This document shows positions 1-6,236 of a stretch of 7,297 bases of DNA, in pieces. Both the position numbers and the translations under genes were made by a program. The notes beneath the pieces are model-generated. The model was given only the letters and a program-made list of their open reading frames with translations, had not been told where the DNA came from and searched no databases. Source of the DNA: Verrucomicrobia bacterium TMED40 (GTDB taxonomy: Bacteria > Verrucomicrobiota > Verrucomicrobiia > Opitutales > Seribacteraceae); the NCBI GenBank assembly GCA_002167605.1, contig NHCT01000044.1, positions 1 to 7,297 on the forward strand, written 5' to 3'. Numbering within the stretch: the first letter of the stretch is position 1; every line of letters starts with the position of its first letter.

Positions 1-74
1 ATAATAAAATACTTTCAAGCTCTAATAACTACGTAGATCCCAATGAACTAGTAAAGTGCTACGGTTCCAACGAA

Positions 75-1058
75 TTGGCGAACGTTAAATGTTTACTTAT
101 AAATATGCCAATACGAGAGCAGGCAAAGCCTAACAACGCTCCTCTTGGTCTTTGTTTGCTAGCTGCGCAGCTTAAGAATTATGGAGCAAAAGTAAATATA
201 CTGGATCTTAACAGCTTTAGAATCAAAGATAAAATCGCAACTGAACGAAAACTAGAGAATGGAAGAGTGTTGCTTGCTGAAGAAGCCGAAAGGTACCCTG
301 AGTGGGAGCCCACTCTCGAAAGTACCCGCGAGTCCGAAGAAAAGCTTTTCCGAAAAGAAGAAGAATTAAGGCGCGCGGATCGAATCACCTGCCCAAGCCA
401 GTTTGTACTGGATTCGATCCCGTTGGAAATCAGGCAGAAAACACCTTGTCAAATTTCTCCGTTTGGTAGTCCTCCGAGCGAACCAGTTAATGTTGAGAGT
501 TTTCCCAAAAGTGATACTCATAAGCTTTTATTTGTCGGATCCATGAGCCAACGCAAGGGGCTTGCGGATCTTTTTGAAGCCATGAAGTTACTCAAACGAG
601 AGCCAATTTCCTTGTCGATCTTGGGACAACCCTCCATGCCGATGGAGTTTTACCGAAAGCAATTTGCTGAATTTGAATATTTCCCACCTTGTTCAAATCA
701 AAAGGTTCGGAAAATCATGAAGGTGCACGATGCCTTAGTATTGCCCTCGATTGTTGAAGGCCGTGCCTTGGTGCAACAGGAAGCTCTTTCTTGTGGGTTA
801 CCGATTATCGTGACTCCTAACGCCGGAGGCGTAGATTTGGAGGAGGAAGGGAAAACCGGGCACATTGTTCCCATTCGATCCCCTGAAAAAATCGCCCAGG
901 CCATTCGTGCAATGATCGAAAATAAGAATCGCAAAGAGGAGATACAGAAGTTGTGCCAAAAAAAAGCGGAACAATACTCTTGGGCAAGCTATGCTGAAAA
1001 CATTATCGATTTCAACTTGTCTAACTCTGCACAAGGGTTTGTATTGCCTGACCCATGA
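75..1058 (+). CDS. Chimeric GT4-like glycosyltransferase with a B12-binding-like N-terminus (start uncertain)
   Basis: Residues from about 66 to 315 read as a GT-B glycosyltransferase of the GT4 group. The stretch LLAEEAERYPEW and the AD-R-I-CPS segment (about 66-108) match the hinge region of such enzymes. The donor half follows: LLFVGS (151-156) with R160/K161, then the EX7E signature at E228 and E236 and a GLPII strand. This half should bind a nucleotide sugar in the cytoplasm. The usual acceptor-binding N-domain of about 150-170 residues is missing. Residues 1-50 instead read CLLINMPIRE, then APLGL-LLAAQL and VNILDLN, the pattern of the cobalamin-binding domain that opens many B12 radical-SAM proteins, but no radical-SAM CxxxCxxC follows. 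The start is a TTG without a Shine-Dalgarno site. The same frame is open to base 3, so the gene may begin outside the window. Its stop overlaps the next ATG (ATGA). It could be a working fusion, a decayed recombinant or an assembly error. Confidence 0.75.
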   Translation: MANVKCLLINMPIREQAKPNNAPLGLCLLAAQLKNYGAKVNILDLNSFRIKDKIATERKLENGRVLLAEEAERYPEWEPTLESTRESEEKLFRKEEELRRADRITCPSQFVLDSIPLEIRQKTPCQISPFGSPPSEPVNVESFPKSDTHKLLFVGSMSQRKGLADLFEAMKLLKREPISLSILGQPSMPMEFYRKQFAEFEYFPPCSNQKVRKIMKVHDALVLPSIVEGRALVQQEALSCGLPIIVTPNAGGVDLEEEGKTGHIVPIRSPEKIAQAIRAMIENKNRKEEIQKLCQKKAEQYSWASYAENIIDFNLSNSAQGFVLPDP

Positions 1059-2413
1059 GTACTACCAACACCATCTCTCTGCCAAGAAATTTGCCTAAGA
1101 AAAGGGTGGTCCCACAAGCAGTGGTAACCGACTATGCTTTTATCAAAAAACTCATCTGGGCTTATTTTCTCCTATTACTTTTTGAGGGAGCCTTTAGGAA
1201 ATGGTTCTTACCCGGATTATCCCAAGGGCTGTTGATCGTCCGCGATCCCATTGTTATCTGGATTTATTACCTTTGCTATGCTCAGGGACTCTTCCCACTT
1301 AACAATAAATATCTGAAAAGATGCTTCCAGTGGGTATTGCTGGCTGTTATTTTGTCTTTTTTAGTTAACGGAACTCATCCCTTTACCATTGCCTATGGAG
1401 CCCGTACTAACCTGTTGCATTTTCCTCTCATTTTTATCATGGCTAGGGTTCTTACTTGGGCAGATGTGATAAATTTTGGAAAAGCATTCCTTTTTTTAGC
1501 TTTACCAATGACTTGGGTGGTCGCCCAACAATTTCAAGGTGACCGAATGGACGTATTTAATACAGCAGCTGGAGGAGTCGGATATCAATTGGAAACCTCG
1601 GGGGGGAAAATAAGAGCCTCTGGAACCTTTACTTTCGTGAGTGGGATTGTGTTCTATTATTGTTTTTCAATGGCCTTTATCATTTATGGATTCATCAATA
1701 AAGAAGTTTTCCCGAAATGGCTTCTTTATTTAGGAACGGGTGCTACATTTCTAGCCATGGTCACGGCTGGAAGCAGAGCGGTGATAGCAGAATCTCTGCA
1801 AGTCGTTGCATGCTTTGCTTTCTTAGCTTATTTTAAACCATCTGAATTCAGAAAGATCAGTGCATCGATCTTCGGCATATCATCAATCGGATTTTTTCTA
1901 TATTACCAATTTGATTTATTCAAAGAAGGGTTGAGTTTTCTCAGTTTGCGATTTGAAGAAGCGGCCAATGTGGAAGGAAACCCTGCTGAAGCTTACTTTA
2001 ACCGATACTACCAAATGATAGTTGCCCCCTACCATTACAACATGTGGACCGATTGGTTGGGAAACACCGGTTTAGGAGGAGCTACCCGGGCAGGAGCGGC
2101 CCTGGGCGGAGGATGGGGAGGAGCTGAAAATTCATGGTCTAGGCCAGTTACTGAAAATGGAATTATTTTTGGAGGACTTTTTATCCTTTGGCGCATTTGG
2201 ATAACAAAAGATTTGCTTATGAAGTGTATTCAGGCAGTCAAAAGGGGTAGTTATCTTGCCATTTTCTTATTTGGAGCATCTGGCCCGATTTTACTTTTTG
2301 GTCTCCTTGGGCAACCAACTAATCTAGGGTTTGCCGCATTCGGCAGTGGTCTATGTCTAGCAGCCGCAAAGCAATACCCCAAAGAGTCAAGTTTATACCT
2401 ACAGGGTTTCTGA
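1055..2413 (+). CDS. Polytopic O-antigen polymerase/ligase-like membrane protein (Wzy/WaaL type)
   Basis: This 452-residue protein is dominated by hydrophobic segments, roughly at 33-48, 58-80, 90-105, 119-134, 142-158, 194-214, 221-238, 245-260, 268-286, 367-384 and 399-437, so about ten or eleven membrane spans. A long polar loop at 288-366 should face the periplasm. Motifs resemble those of O-antigen polymerases and ligases: FEGAFRKWFLP at 43-53, RASGTF at 188-193, TAGSRAV at 237-243 and ENSW followed by ENG-IFGG at 358-374. Such proteins join lipid-linked repeat units into chains (Wzy) or move chains to an acceptor (WaaL) at the periplasmic face of the inner membrane. Sequence alone does not separate the two. 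The ATG overlaps the preceding TGA by four bases, implying translational coupling with the upstream glycosyltransferase. A run of seven G lies at 1600-1606 within the gene. The broad class is fairly sure; the exact reaction is inference. Confidence 0.8.
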   Translation: MSTTNTISLPRNLPKKRVVPQAVVTDYAFIKKLIWAYFLLLLFEGAFRKWFLPGLSQGLLIVRDPIVIWIYYLCYAQGLFPLNNKYLKRCFQWVLLAVILSFLVNGTHPFTIAYGARTNLLHFPLIFIMARVLTWADVINFGKAFLFLALPMTWVVAQQFQGDRMDVFNTAAGGVGYQLETSGGKIRASGTFTFVSGIVFYYCFSMAFIIYGFINKEVFPKWLLYLGTGATFLAMVTAGSRAVIAESLQVVACFAFLAYFKPSEFRKISASIFGISSIGFFLYYQFDLFKEGLSFLSLRFEEAANVEGNPAEAYFNRYYQMIVAPYHYNMWTDWLGNTGLGGATRAGAALGGGWGGAENSWSRPVTENGIIFGGLFILWRIWITKDLLMKCIQAVKRGSYLAIFLFGASGPILLFGLLGQPTNLGFAAFGSGLCLAAAKQYPKESSLYLQGF

Positions 2414-2481
2414 CTCTACCAAAATCATCATTAACCAAGAAGACACTTCCATCACCTTACCAATTTTCGATTCTACATTTG

Positions 2482-3615
2482 ATGCAACAAATAAATGTTC
2501 TATTGTTGACTAATTATCGTAGTGACAATCAGTACAGCATGCTTCGATTTGGAAACTTATTGACTGAAAACATTCAACAAAGTGAAATTAATATACATGA
2601 GATATTTCCTAAGAACTATTTACATAAGTTTTCTTCTAATGCTCGTCTGAAAAAATTGGCTGGTTACATTGACAAGTATATCATCTTTCCAAGTTCAATC
2701 TCAAAAATTTGCCAATCACTTATTTCGAAAACTGATATTGTCCATATCATTGACCATTCAAATGCAATTTATCTTCCCAAGATAAAGAAAGTGTTCAAGA
2801 AGTCCAATCTTGTAACTTGCCACGATCTTATTGCTGTAAGAACCGCTCAAGGAGAATTCAAGGAAGCTCCACCAACCTCAACGTCAGGTCGTTTTCTTCA
2901 AAATCGCATCCTTAAATGTCTTTCCAAGGCAAGTTTTTATGCGTGCGATTCGAAGAGCACAATGAATGATCTAAATAACATGGTTAAGAAGTCTATTGGA
3001 CAATCTGAGGTGATCCACTTAGGGACCAAACCAAGGAAAAAAAATTTAATTAATAAAATCTCTGCACAAAATCAGACTTTTAATCTGAGAAATAAAAAAT
3101 ACCTGCTTCATGTCGGTAGTGCCGCTTGGTACAAAAACAGAGAAAGTGTCTTTAAGGCCTTCAAGTCTATGCGAGAAAATTTTGGGCATTCTGACCTGCA
3201 CCTTGTTTTAGTGGGACCAACTCCGCAAATTCATGAGACAACCGAGATGTTGAGATTTTGGGTAAACATGAATTCTCACTACATTCATAATGTGGAAAAT
3301 ATCTCAGAGGTTGATCTTGAGGTACTCTACACCCATGCTGAAATGTTACTTTTCCCTTCTCACATAGAGGGTTTCGGTTGGCCTCCTCTTGAAGCAGCAT
3401 CCCATGGAATTCCAGTCATAACGACCAAAACGGGTGCAATAGCTGATATACTAGGCAGAAACGCCATTTATATAAATTCCAATGATCAAGATGCTCTTGA
3501 AAAAACGATTGAAAGTACTCTCATTTCTCAACCGACTCAAACCACAAGGCTTTCAATTCCTAGCACTGAAGAATGCGTGCAAAAATACTCCGATCTCTAC
3601 AAAAAATCATGCTAG
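2482..3615 (+). CDS. GT4-type glycosyltransferase (group 1)
   Basis: This 377-residue protein has both halves of a GT-B glycosyltransferase. The N-domain starts with the strand INVLLLTNY (4-12) and includes IVHIIDHS (86-93) and the VTCHDL strand (111-115). The donor domain begins at YLLHVGSAAWYKNR (207-220), where K218 and R220 sit at the usual phosphate-binding position. It continues with LVLVGP (241-246), LLFPSHIEGFGWPPLE with the EX7E pair E296/E304, and GIPVITT (309-315). It should transfer a sugar from a nucleotide donor to a growing lipid-linked glycan in the cytoplasm; donor and acceptor cannot be read from sequence. The frame is open upstream to an ATG at 2353, but that start would overlap the polymerase by 61 bases and add 43 residues unlike the fold, so I take the ATG at 2482. 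No Shine-Dalgarno site precedes it. Two hand-counted rows of this gene are 33-35% GC. Confidence 0.85.
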   Translation: MQQINVLLLTNYRSDNQYSMLRFGNLLTENIQQSEINIHEIFPKNYLHKFSSNARLKKLAGYIDKYIIFPSSISKICQSLISKTDIVHIIDHSNAIYLPKIKKVFKKSNLVTCHDLIAVRTAQGEFKEAPPTSTSGRFLQNRILKCLSKASFYACDSKSTMNDLNNMVKKSIGQSEVIHLGTKPRKKNLINKISAQNQTFNLRNKKYLLHVGSAAWYKNRESVFKAFKSMRENFGHSDLHLVLVGPTPQIHETTEMLRFWVNMNSHYIHNVENISEVDLEVLYTHAEMLLFPSHIEGFGWPPLEAASHGIPVITTKTGAIADILGRNAIYINSNDQDALEKTIESTLISQPTQTTRLSIPSTEECVQKYSDLYKKSC

Positions 3616-3617
3616 AT

Positions 3618-3660
3618 AAAAATCACTAACTACAACTTCAATTTTTTGTAGTGATTTTTT
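3618..3660 (+). terminator. Probable intrinsic terminator after the GT4 gene
   Basis: AAAAATCACTA (3618-3628) is exactly complementary to TAGTGATTTTT (3649-3659), giving an 11-bp stem. The pairing can extend by TACAA with TTGTA if a four-base TAAC bulge is allowed. The right arm ends in a run of six T, as expected of a Rho-independent terminator. It starts two bases after the glycosyltransferase stop. The stem is AT-rich and the loop long, so termination may be only partial. Because A-rich and T-rich flanks are present on both arms, it could act in either direction. Confidence 0.6.
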
Positions 3661-3673
3661 ACTGTATTTGTAG

Positions 3674-4522
3674 ATGGCTATGCTTTTCCTAAAGTCTCCG
3701 CTTCACTGCCTTAGAAAAACAGGCCTTTTCAAAGTGCTCTTGCAAAGCATATTAAACCGCCCGGCTTTTTTTGAGATAGGCTTTCCATTTCGCATCGCCC
3801 TTCGACCTCTTACTCATGCATCCATATATTTGAAAAGGAAAGGGATTGAACCGCAAATCCATAGATTGATAAGAGAGCTCATCCTATCGTTGGAAAATGA
3901 GCGGGACAAAGGTTGCTTCTATGATGTTGGGGCAAACATAGGACTTTATGGATGGCTGGTCTGCTCAATCTCATCAACGCGAAAGACAATCGCCTTTGAA
4001 CCAGATCCCCTTAACTTGGAGCTGCTCGATATGACACAAGCATTTGCCAAGTTAGAGAATTGGGAGGTAAATGGGGTTGCATTGAGTGATAAATGTGGAA
4101 ATTTTTCTTTCTTTCAAGACTCGATCACATCGGCGACAGGAACGCTTTGCTTGGATGACAAACCATGGATTGAAAAATATCTTGGATCCAAAACTCAAAC
4201 CATTGATGTAAAAACATCAACAATGGATGCAATCCTCGACTCCGCGCGATGGCCGAGTTTAATTAAAATCGATGTAGAGGGTCATGAATTAGCTGTTTTG
4301 AGAGGAGGAATCGATACTCTGAGCAGATATAAGCCTTTAATCCTTTTAGAATCCTTTCCACCTCGAAGATCTAAAGTGGTTGAATTACTTAGTAGCTTGG
4401 GTTATGAATTTGTGGACGCGGATCTTTGGCAACCATTAGAGGAAGGCACGAGCAATCTTTTCGCGTGGCATTCAGCGGGGCCTTTGCCCCAAAGCACTAT
4501 CAAAAGAATACTAAAATCGTGA
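3674..4522 (+). CDS. FkbM-family SAM-dependent methyltransferase
   Basis: The 282-residue product carries the hallmarks of the FkbM methyltransferase family. Motif I, FYDVGANIGLYGW (82-94), is the glycine-rich SAM-binding loop. IAFEPDP (106-112) holds the acidic residue that binds the SAM ribose. IKIDVEGHELAVLRG (197-211) is the highly characteristic FkbM signature, followed by PLILLES (221-227). Members O-methylate sugars or other small hydroxylated substrates. Set among glycosyltransferases, this one most likely methylates a sugar of the surface glycan, which in some O-antigens caps the chain and stops elongation; that role is inference. The first about 75 residues are poorly conserved and have no signal peptide. 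The ATG at 3674 lies only 14 bases after the terminator; an in-frame ATG at 3680 is an alternative. Neither has a Shine-Dalgarno site. Its stop overlaps the next start. Confidence 0.88.
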   Translation: MAMLFLKSPLHCLRKTGLFKVLLQSILNRPAFFEIGFPFRIALRPLTHASIYLKRKGIEPQIHRLIRELILSLENERDKGCFYDVGANIGLYGWLVCSISSTRKTIAFEPDPLNLELLDMTQAFAKLENWEVNGVALSDKCGNFSFFQDSITSATGTLCLDDKPWIEKYLGSKTQTIDVKTSTMDAILDSARWPSLIKIDVEGHELAVLRGGIDTLSRYKPLILLESFPPRRSKVVELLSSLGYEFVDADLWQPLEEGTSNLFAWHSAGPLPQSTIKRILKS

Positions 4523-5373
4523 CCTCAATTAGAAAGATTCCTCTTTCACTAATCGTTCCTTGTAAGAATGAAGAAAACAATTTGCGGTATTGCCTAGAAT
4601 CCGTGAAATGGATTGATGAAGTGTTCATCGTTGATTCTAACAGCGAAGACGGCACGGAAAAAATTGCCCTCGAGTTTGGTGCCAAGGTTGTGCAATTCGA
4701 GTATTCCGGAGGCTGGCCCAAAAAAAAGAATTGGGCTCTGGAAAATCTAGCTTTTTCCAATGACTGGGTGCTAATTCTAGATGCCGACGAATGTCTGCCG
4801 CCAGAAGCGGAAAAAGAAATTAATAAGATCGTTTGCGATCCAAACCCTGAACATGATGGGTATTGGATCAACCGGAGATACTTTTTTTTGGGCAAAGCCC
4901 TCAAGCATGCGTATTTCCCGAATTGGAACCTTAGGCTATTCAAGCACAAGCTTGGCAGGTATGAAAAAATTACAGATGTGGATACTCATAGCGGAGATAA
5001 CGAGGTTCACGAACATGTGGTGGTTCAAGGTTCGACCGGAAAACTTAAGTCTATTATGGATCATCACGCCTTCCCAACCATTGAGAGTTTTGTTAAAAAG
5101 CACAACCGCTACTCCAATTGGGAAGCCATTGTGGAAAGTTCTACCGAAGATAACGAAGACTCTCTGCAACACTCCCAGGTTAAAGGAAAGCGGCGACTCC
5201 GACGACTCTTTCGCAAACTACCCTTTAGACCAACTCTTCGCTTCCTCTATGTTTACCTATGGCAAGGAGGCATTTTTGATGGATGGGAAGGGTATGTTTT
5301 CGCAAGACTTCATGCCCAGTACGAATTCCTTTCTGAAGCAAAAGCAAGTGCAATCTTAAGGAGTCGTAAATAG
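4519..5373 (+). CDS. GT2 family glycosyltransferase (WaaE/KdtX-like)
   Basis: This 284-residue protein is an inverting GT-A glycosyltransferase of family 2. It opens with LSLIVPCKNEENN (9-21), then IVDSNSEDGT (37-46), which binds the nucleotide, and VLILDADE (84-91), the DxD-type metal site at D88/D90. Further on come NWNLRLFK (135-142), NEVHEHV (161-167) and a basic C-terminal part with an aromatic stretch (242-260). The layout is that of the WaaE/KdtX-like group, which adds sugars to lipopolysaccharide core or capsule precursors. The sugar cannot be predicted. I choose the GTG at 4519 because it gives a four-base GTGA overlap with the methyltransferase stop and puts the first strand near the N-terminus. 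A longer frame from the ATG at 4426 would overlap the methyltransferase by 97 bases and adds 31 residues with no recognisable fold. The 3' end overlaps the opposing GluQ-RS gene by 18 bases. Confidence 0.88.
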   Translation: MTSIRKIPLSLIVPCKNEENNLRYCLESVKWIDEVFIVDSNSEDGTEKIALEFGAKVVQFEYSGGWPKKKNWALENLAFSNDWVLILDADECLPPEAEKEINKIVCDPNPEHDGYWINRRYFFLGKALKHAYFPNWNLRLFKHKLGRYEKITDVDTHSGDNEVHEHVVVQGSTGKLKSIMDHHAFPTIESFVKKHNRYSNWEAIVESSTEDNEDSLQHSQVKGKRRLRRLFRKLPFRPTLRFLYVYLWQGGIFDGWEGYVFARLHAQYEFLSEAKASAILRSRK

Positions 5374-6168
5374 ACGCGCCAAGCAGCGCTTTGATTTAGA
5401 AAGCTTTTTACCTGCCGCGTCCAAAAAAAGTTCGCAGTGGAAAAACTTTGGTCGATCCCAACCCATTGCATCAAAAATTAAACACTGACGGGCACTTGAA
5501 ACGAGCAAATCCTCCCCTCTCACGACTTCACTGATTTTCATTCGCTGATCATCTACTACCGTCGCAAGCTCGAATGAAGAAAAGCCGTCTTTCCGCCAAA
5601 CTAAAAAATCGGAAAAATCCTTGCCAACTTCAAATTCGAGCCATCCCAGTCGGTTATCCTGAAAAGAAATTTTTTCTCCCCATTGGGTTCTAAATCTCCA
5701 GTTTACCTTTTTTGAGGGATTTTTCGAAAAATCCTGCTCTTCGTTCGAACGAAATTCTTCCGGGTATAAGAATTCTGCATTGGACTCGTTCAATAAACCG
5801 ACATCACGAATTTCTTTTCGGGATTTGTCGCATGCATAAACCAGCCCTTTCCGCCAAAGTTGGACCAAAGCATCGTAGTAGAAATCGGCACATTGGCTTT
5901 GCATGTAAGGTCCATACTCACCGGGGAGATCGGGTCCTTCGCCCCACTCAATCCCCAACCCCTTCAGGTCTTCGATACAAGCCTGTGCAAATTCCTCCTT
6001 GCAACGGCTCTGATCAAGGTCGTCCATGCGAAAAACCAAAGTTCCATTGCATTCCCTAGCACGTTTCCAAGCCTTAGAAAAAGTGTGTGCATGCCCCTCG
6101 TGAAGATAACCAGAGGGCGTAGGAGCCAATCTTCCTCTGTAGAAATTTTTCGGATTATCCTCGCTCAT
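5356..6168 (-). CDS. gluQ: Glutamyl-Q tRNA(Asp) synthetase (GluQ-RS)
   Basis: The 270-residue protein is the catalytic half of a glutamyl-tRNA synthetase without an anticodon-binding domain, the mark of GluQ-RS (YadB). That enzyme activates glutamate and attaches it to the queuosine at the wobble position of tRNA(Asp). Visible motifs: GRLAPTPSGYLHEGH (12-26) with HEGH as the HIGH box, RMDDLD (47-52), EYGPYMQSQ (84-92), the DFLVWRKDGFSSFELATVVDD region (187-207), VVRGEDLL (215-222) and KKLSKSK (254-260) as the KMSKS loop. The zinc site looks degenerate: family members often have CxC in the segment after LVY, but here it reads YACDKSR, with the second Cys replaced by Lys. Only ten residues follow KLSKSK, whereas E. 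coli-type enzymes continue for several dozen more. The gene converges on and overlaps the GT2 gene by 18 bases, and diverges from the helicase gene with a 68-base gap. The ATG at 6168 lacks a well-spaced Shine-Dalgarno site. Confidence 0.9.
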   Translation of the reverse strand: MSEDNPKNFYRGRLAPTPSGYLHEGHAHTFSKAWKRARECNGTLVFRMDDLDQSRCKEEFAQACIEDLKGLGIEWGEGPDLPGEYGPYMQSQCADFYYDALVQLWRKGLVYACDKSRKEIRDVGLLNESNAEFLYPEEFRSNEEQDFSKNPSKKVNWRFRTQWGEKISFQDNRLGWLEFEVGKDFSDFLVWRKDGFSSFELATVVDDQRMKISEVVRGEDLLVSSARQCLIFDAMGWDRPKFFHCELFLDAAGKKLSKSKRCLARLFTTP

Positions 6169-6205
6169 CTTTCAAAAGTAAGATTTAGCTTAACCCCTTA
6201 CTCTC

Positions 6206-6223
6206 GAGAAGTAAAAACTTCTC
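6206..6223 (+). promoter_or_regulatory. Perfect 7-bp hairpin in the divergent gluQ/helicase intergenic region
   Basis: GAGAAGT (6206-6212) and ACTTCTC (6217-6223) are exact reverse complements around an AAAA loop, ending 13 bases before the first helicase ATG. The left arm also forms part of the 8-base palindrome TCTCGAGA (6202-6209). In the helicase transcript this would be a 5'-leader stem-loop close to the start codon; as DNA it could be an operator for either divergent gene. No T-run follows, so it is unlikely to be a terminator. I found no convincing -35/-10 pair in the 68-base gap. The function is inference. Confidence 0.4.
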
Positions 6224-6236
6224 CATAACAACAAAA

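Noticed and set aside
2353..2481. Upstream ATG at 2353 as the start of the second glycosyltransferase
   Set aside because: It would overlap the polymerase gene by 61 bases and add 43 residues rich in Ser, Lys and Pro before the first strand of the fold; the ATG at 2482 starts directly at the expected strand.
3167..3400. 77-codon minus-strand open frame inside the second glycosyltransferase
   Set aside because: It is antisense to the conserved donor domain and shows no motif or start signal.
4426..4518. Upstream ATG at 4426 as the start of the GT2 gene
   Set aside because: It would overlap the methyltransferase by 97 bases and add residues unlike GT2 N-termini; the GTG at 4519 gives a standard four-base overlap and a normal N-terminus.
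4720..4728. A-AAA-AAG slippery heptamer in the GT2 gene, a possible programmed -1 frameshift
   Set aside because: A -1 shift would hit a stop about a dozen codons later and destroy the enzyme before its DxD motif. I saw no obvious stem-loop or upstream Shine-Dalgarno stimulator, so it is most likely just a Lys-Lys-Lys run.
4500..4949. 149-codon open frame on the minus strand
   Set aside because: It lies antisense inside the well-supported GT2 gene, has a Ser/Phe-rich translation without recognisable motifs and is best explained as a shadow of that gene.
4781..5359. 192-codon plus-strand open frame inside the GT2 gene
   Set aside because: It is an out-of-frame reading of the GT2 sequence; the GT2 frame has family motifs on both sides of it and this one has none.
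5712..6228. Two overlapping plus-strand open frames opposite GluQ-RS (115 and 122 codons)
   Set aside because: Both are antisense to GluQ-RS, which carries HIGH and KMSKS motifs in its own frame; the translations show no domain.
6169..6236. Sigma-70-like promoter pair in the divergent intergenic region
   Set aside because: TAAGAT (6179-6184) and CATAAC (6224-6229) each match only four of six -10 positions and have no acceptable -35 at 16-18 bases, so no promoter is called.
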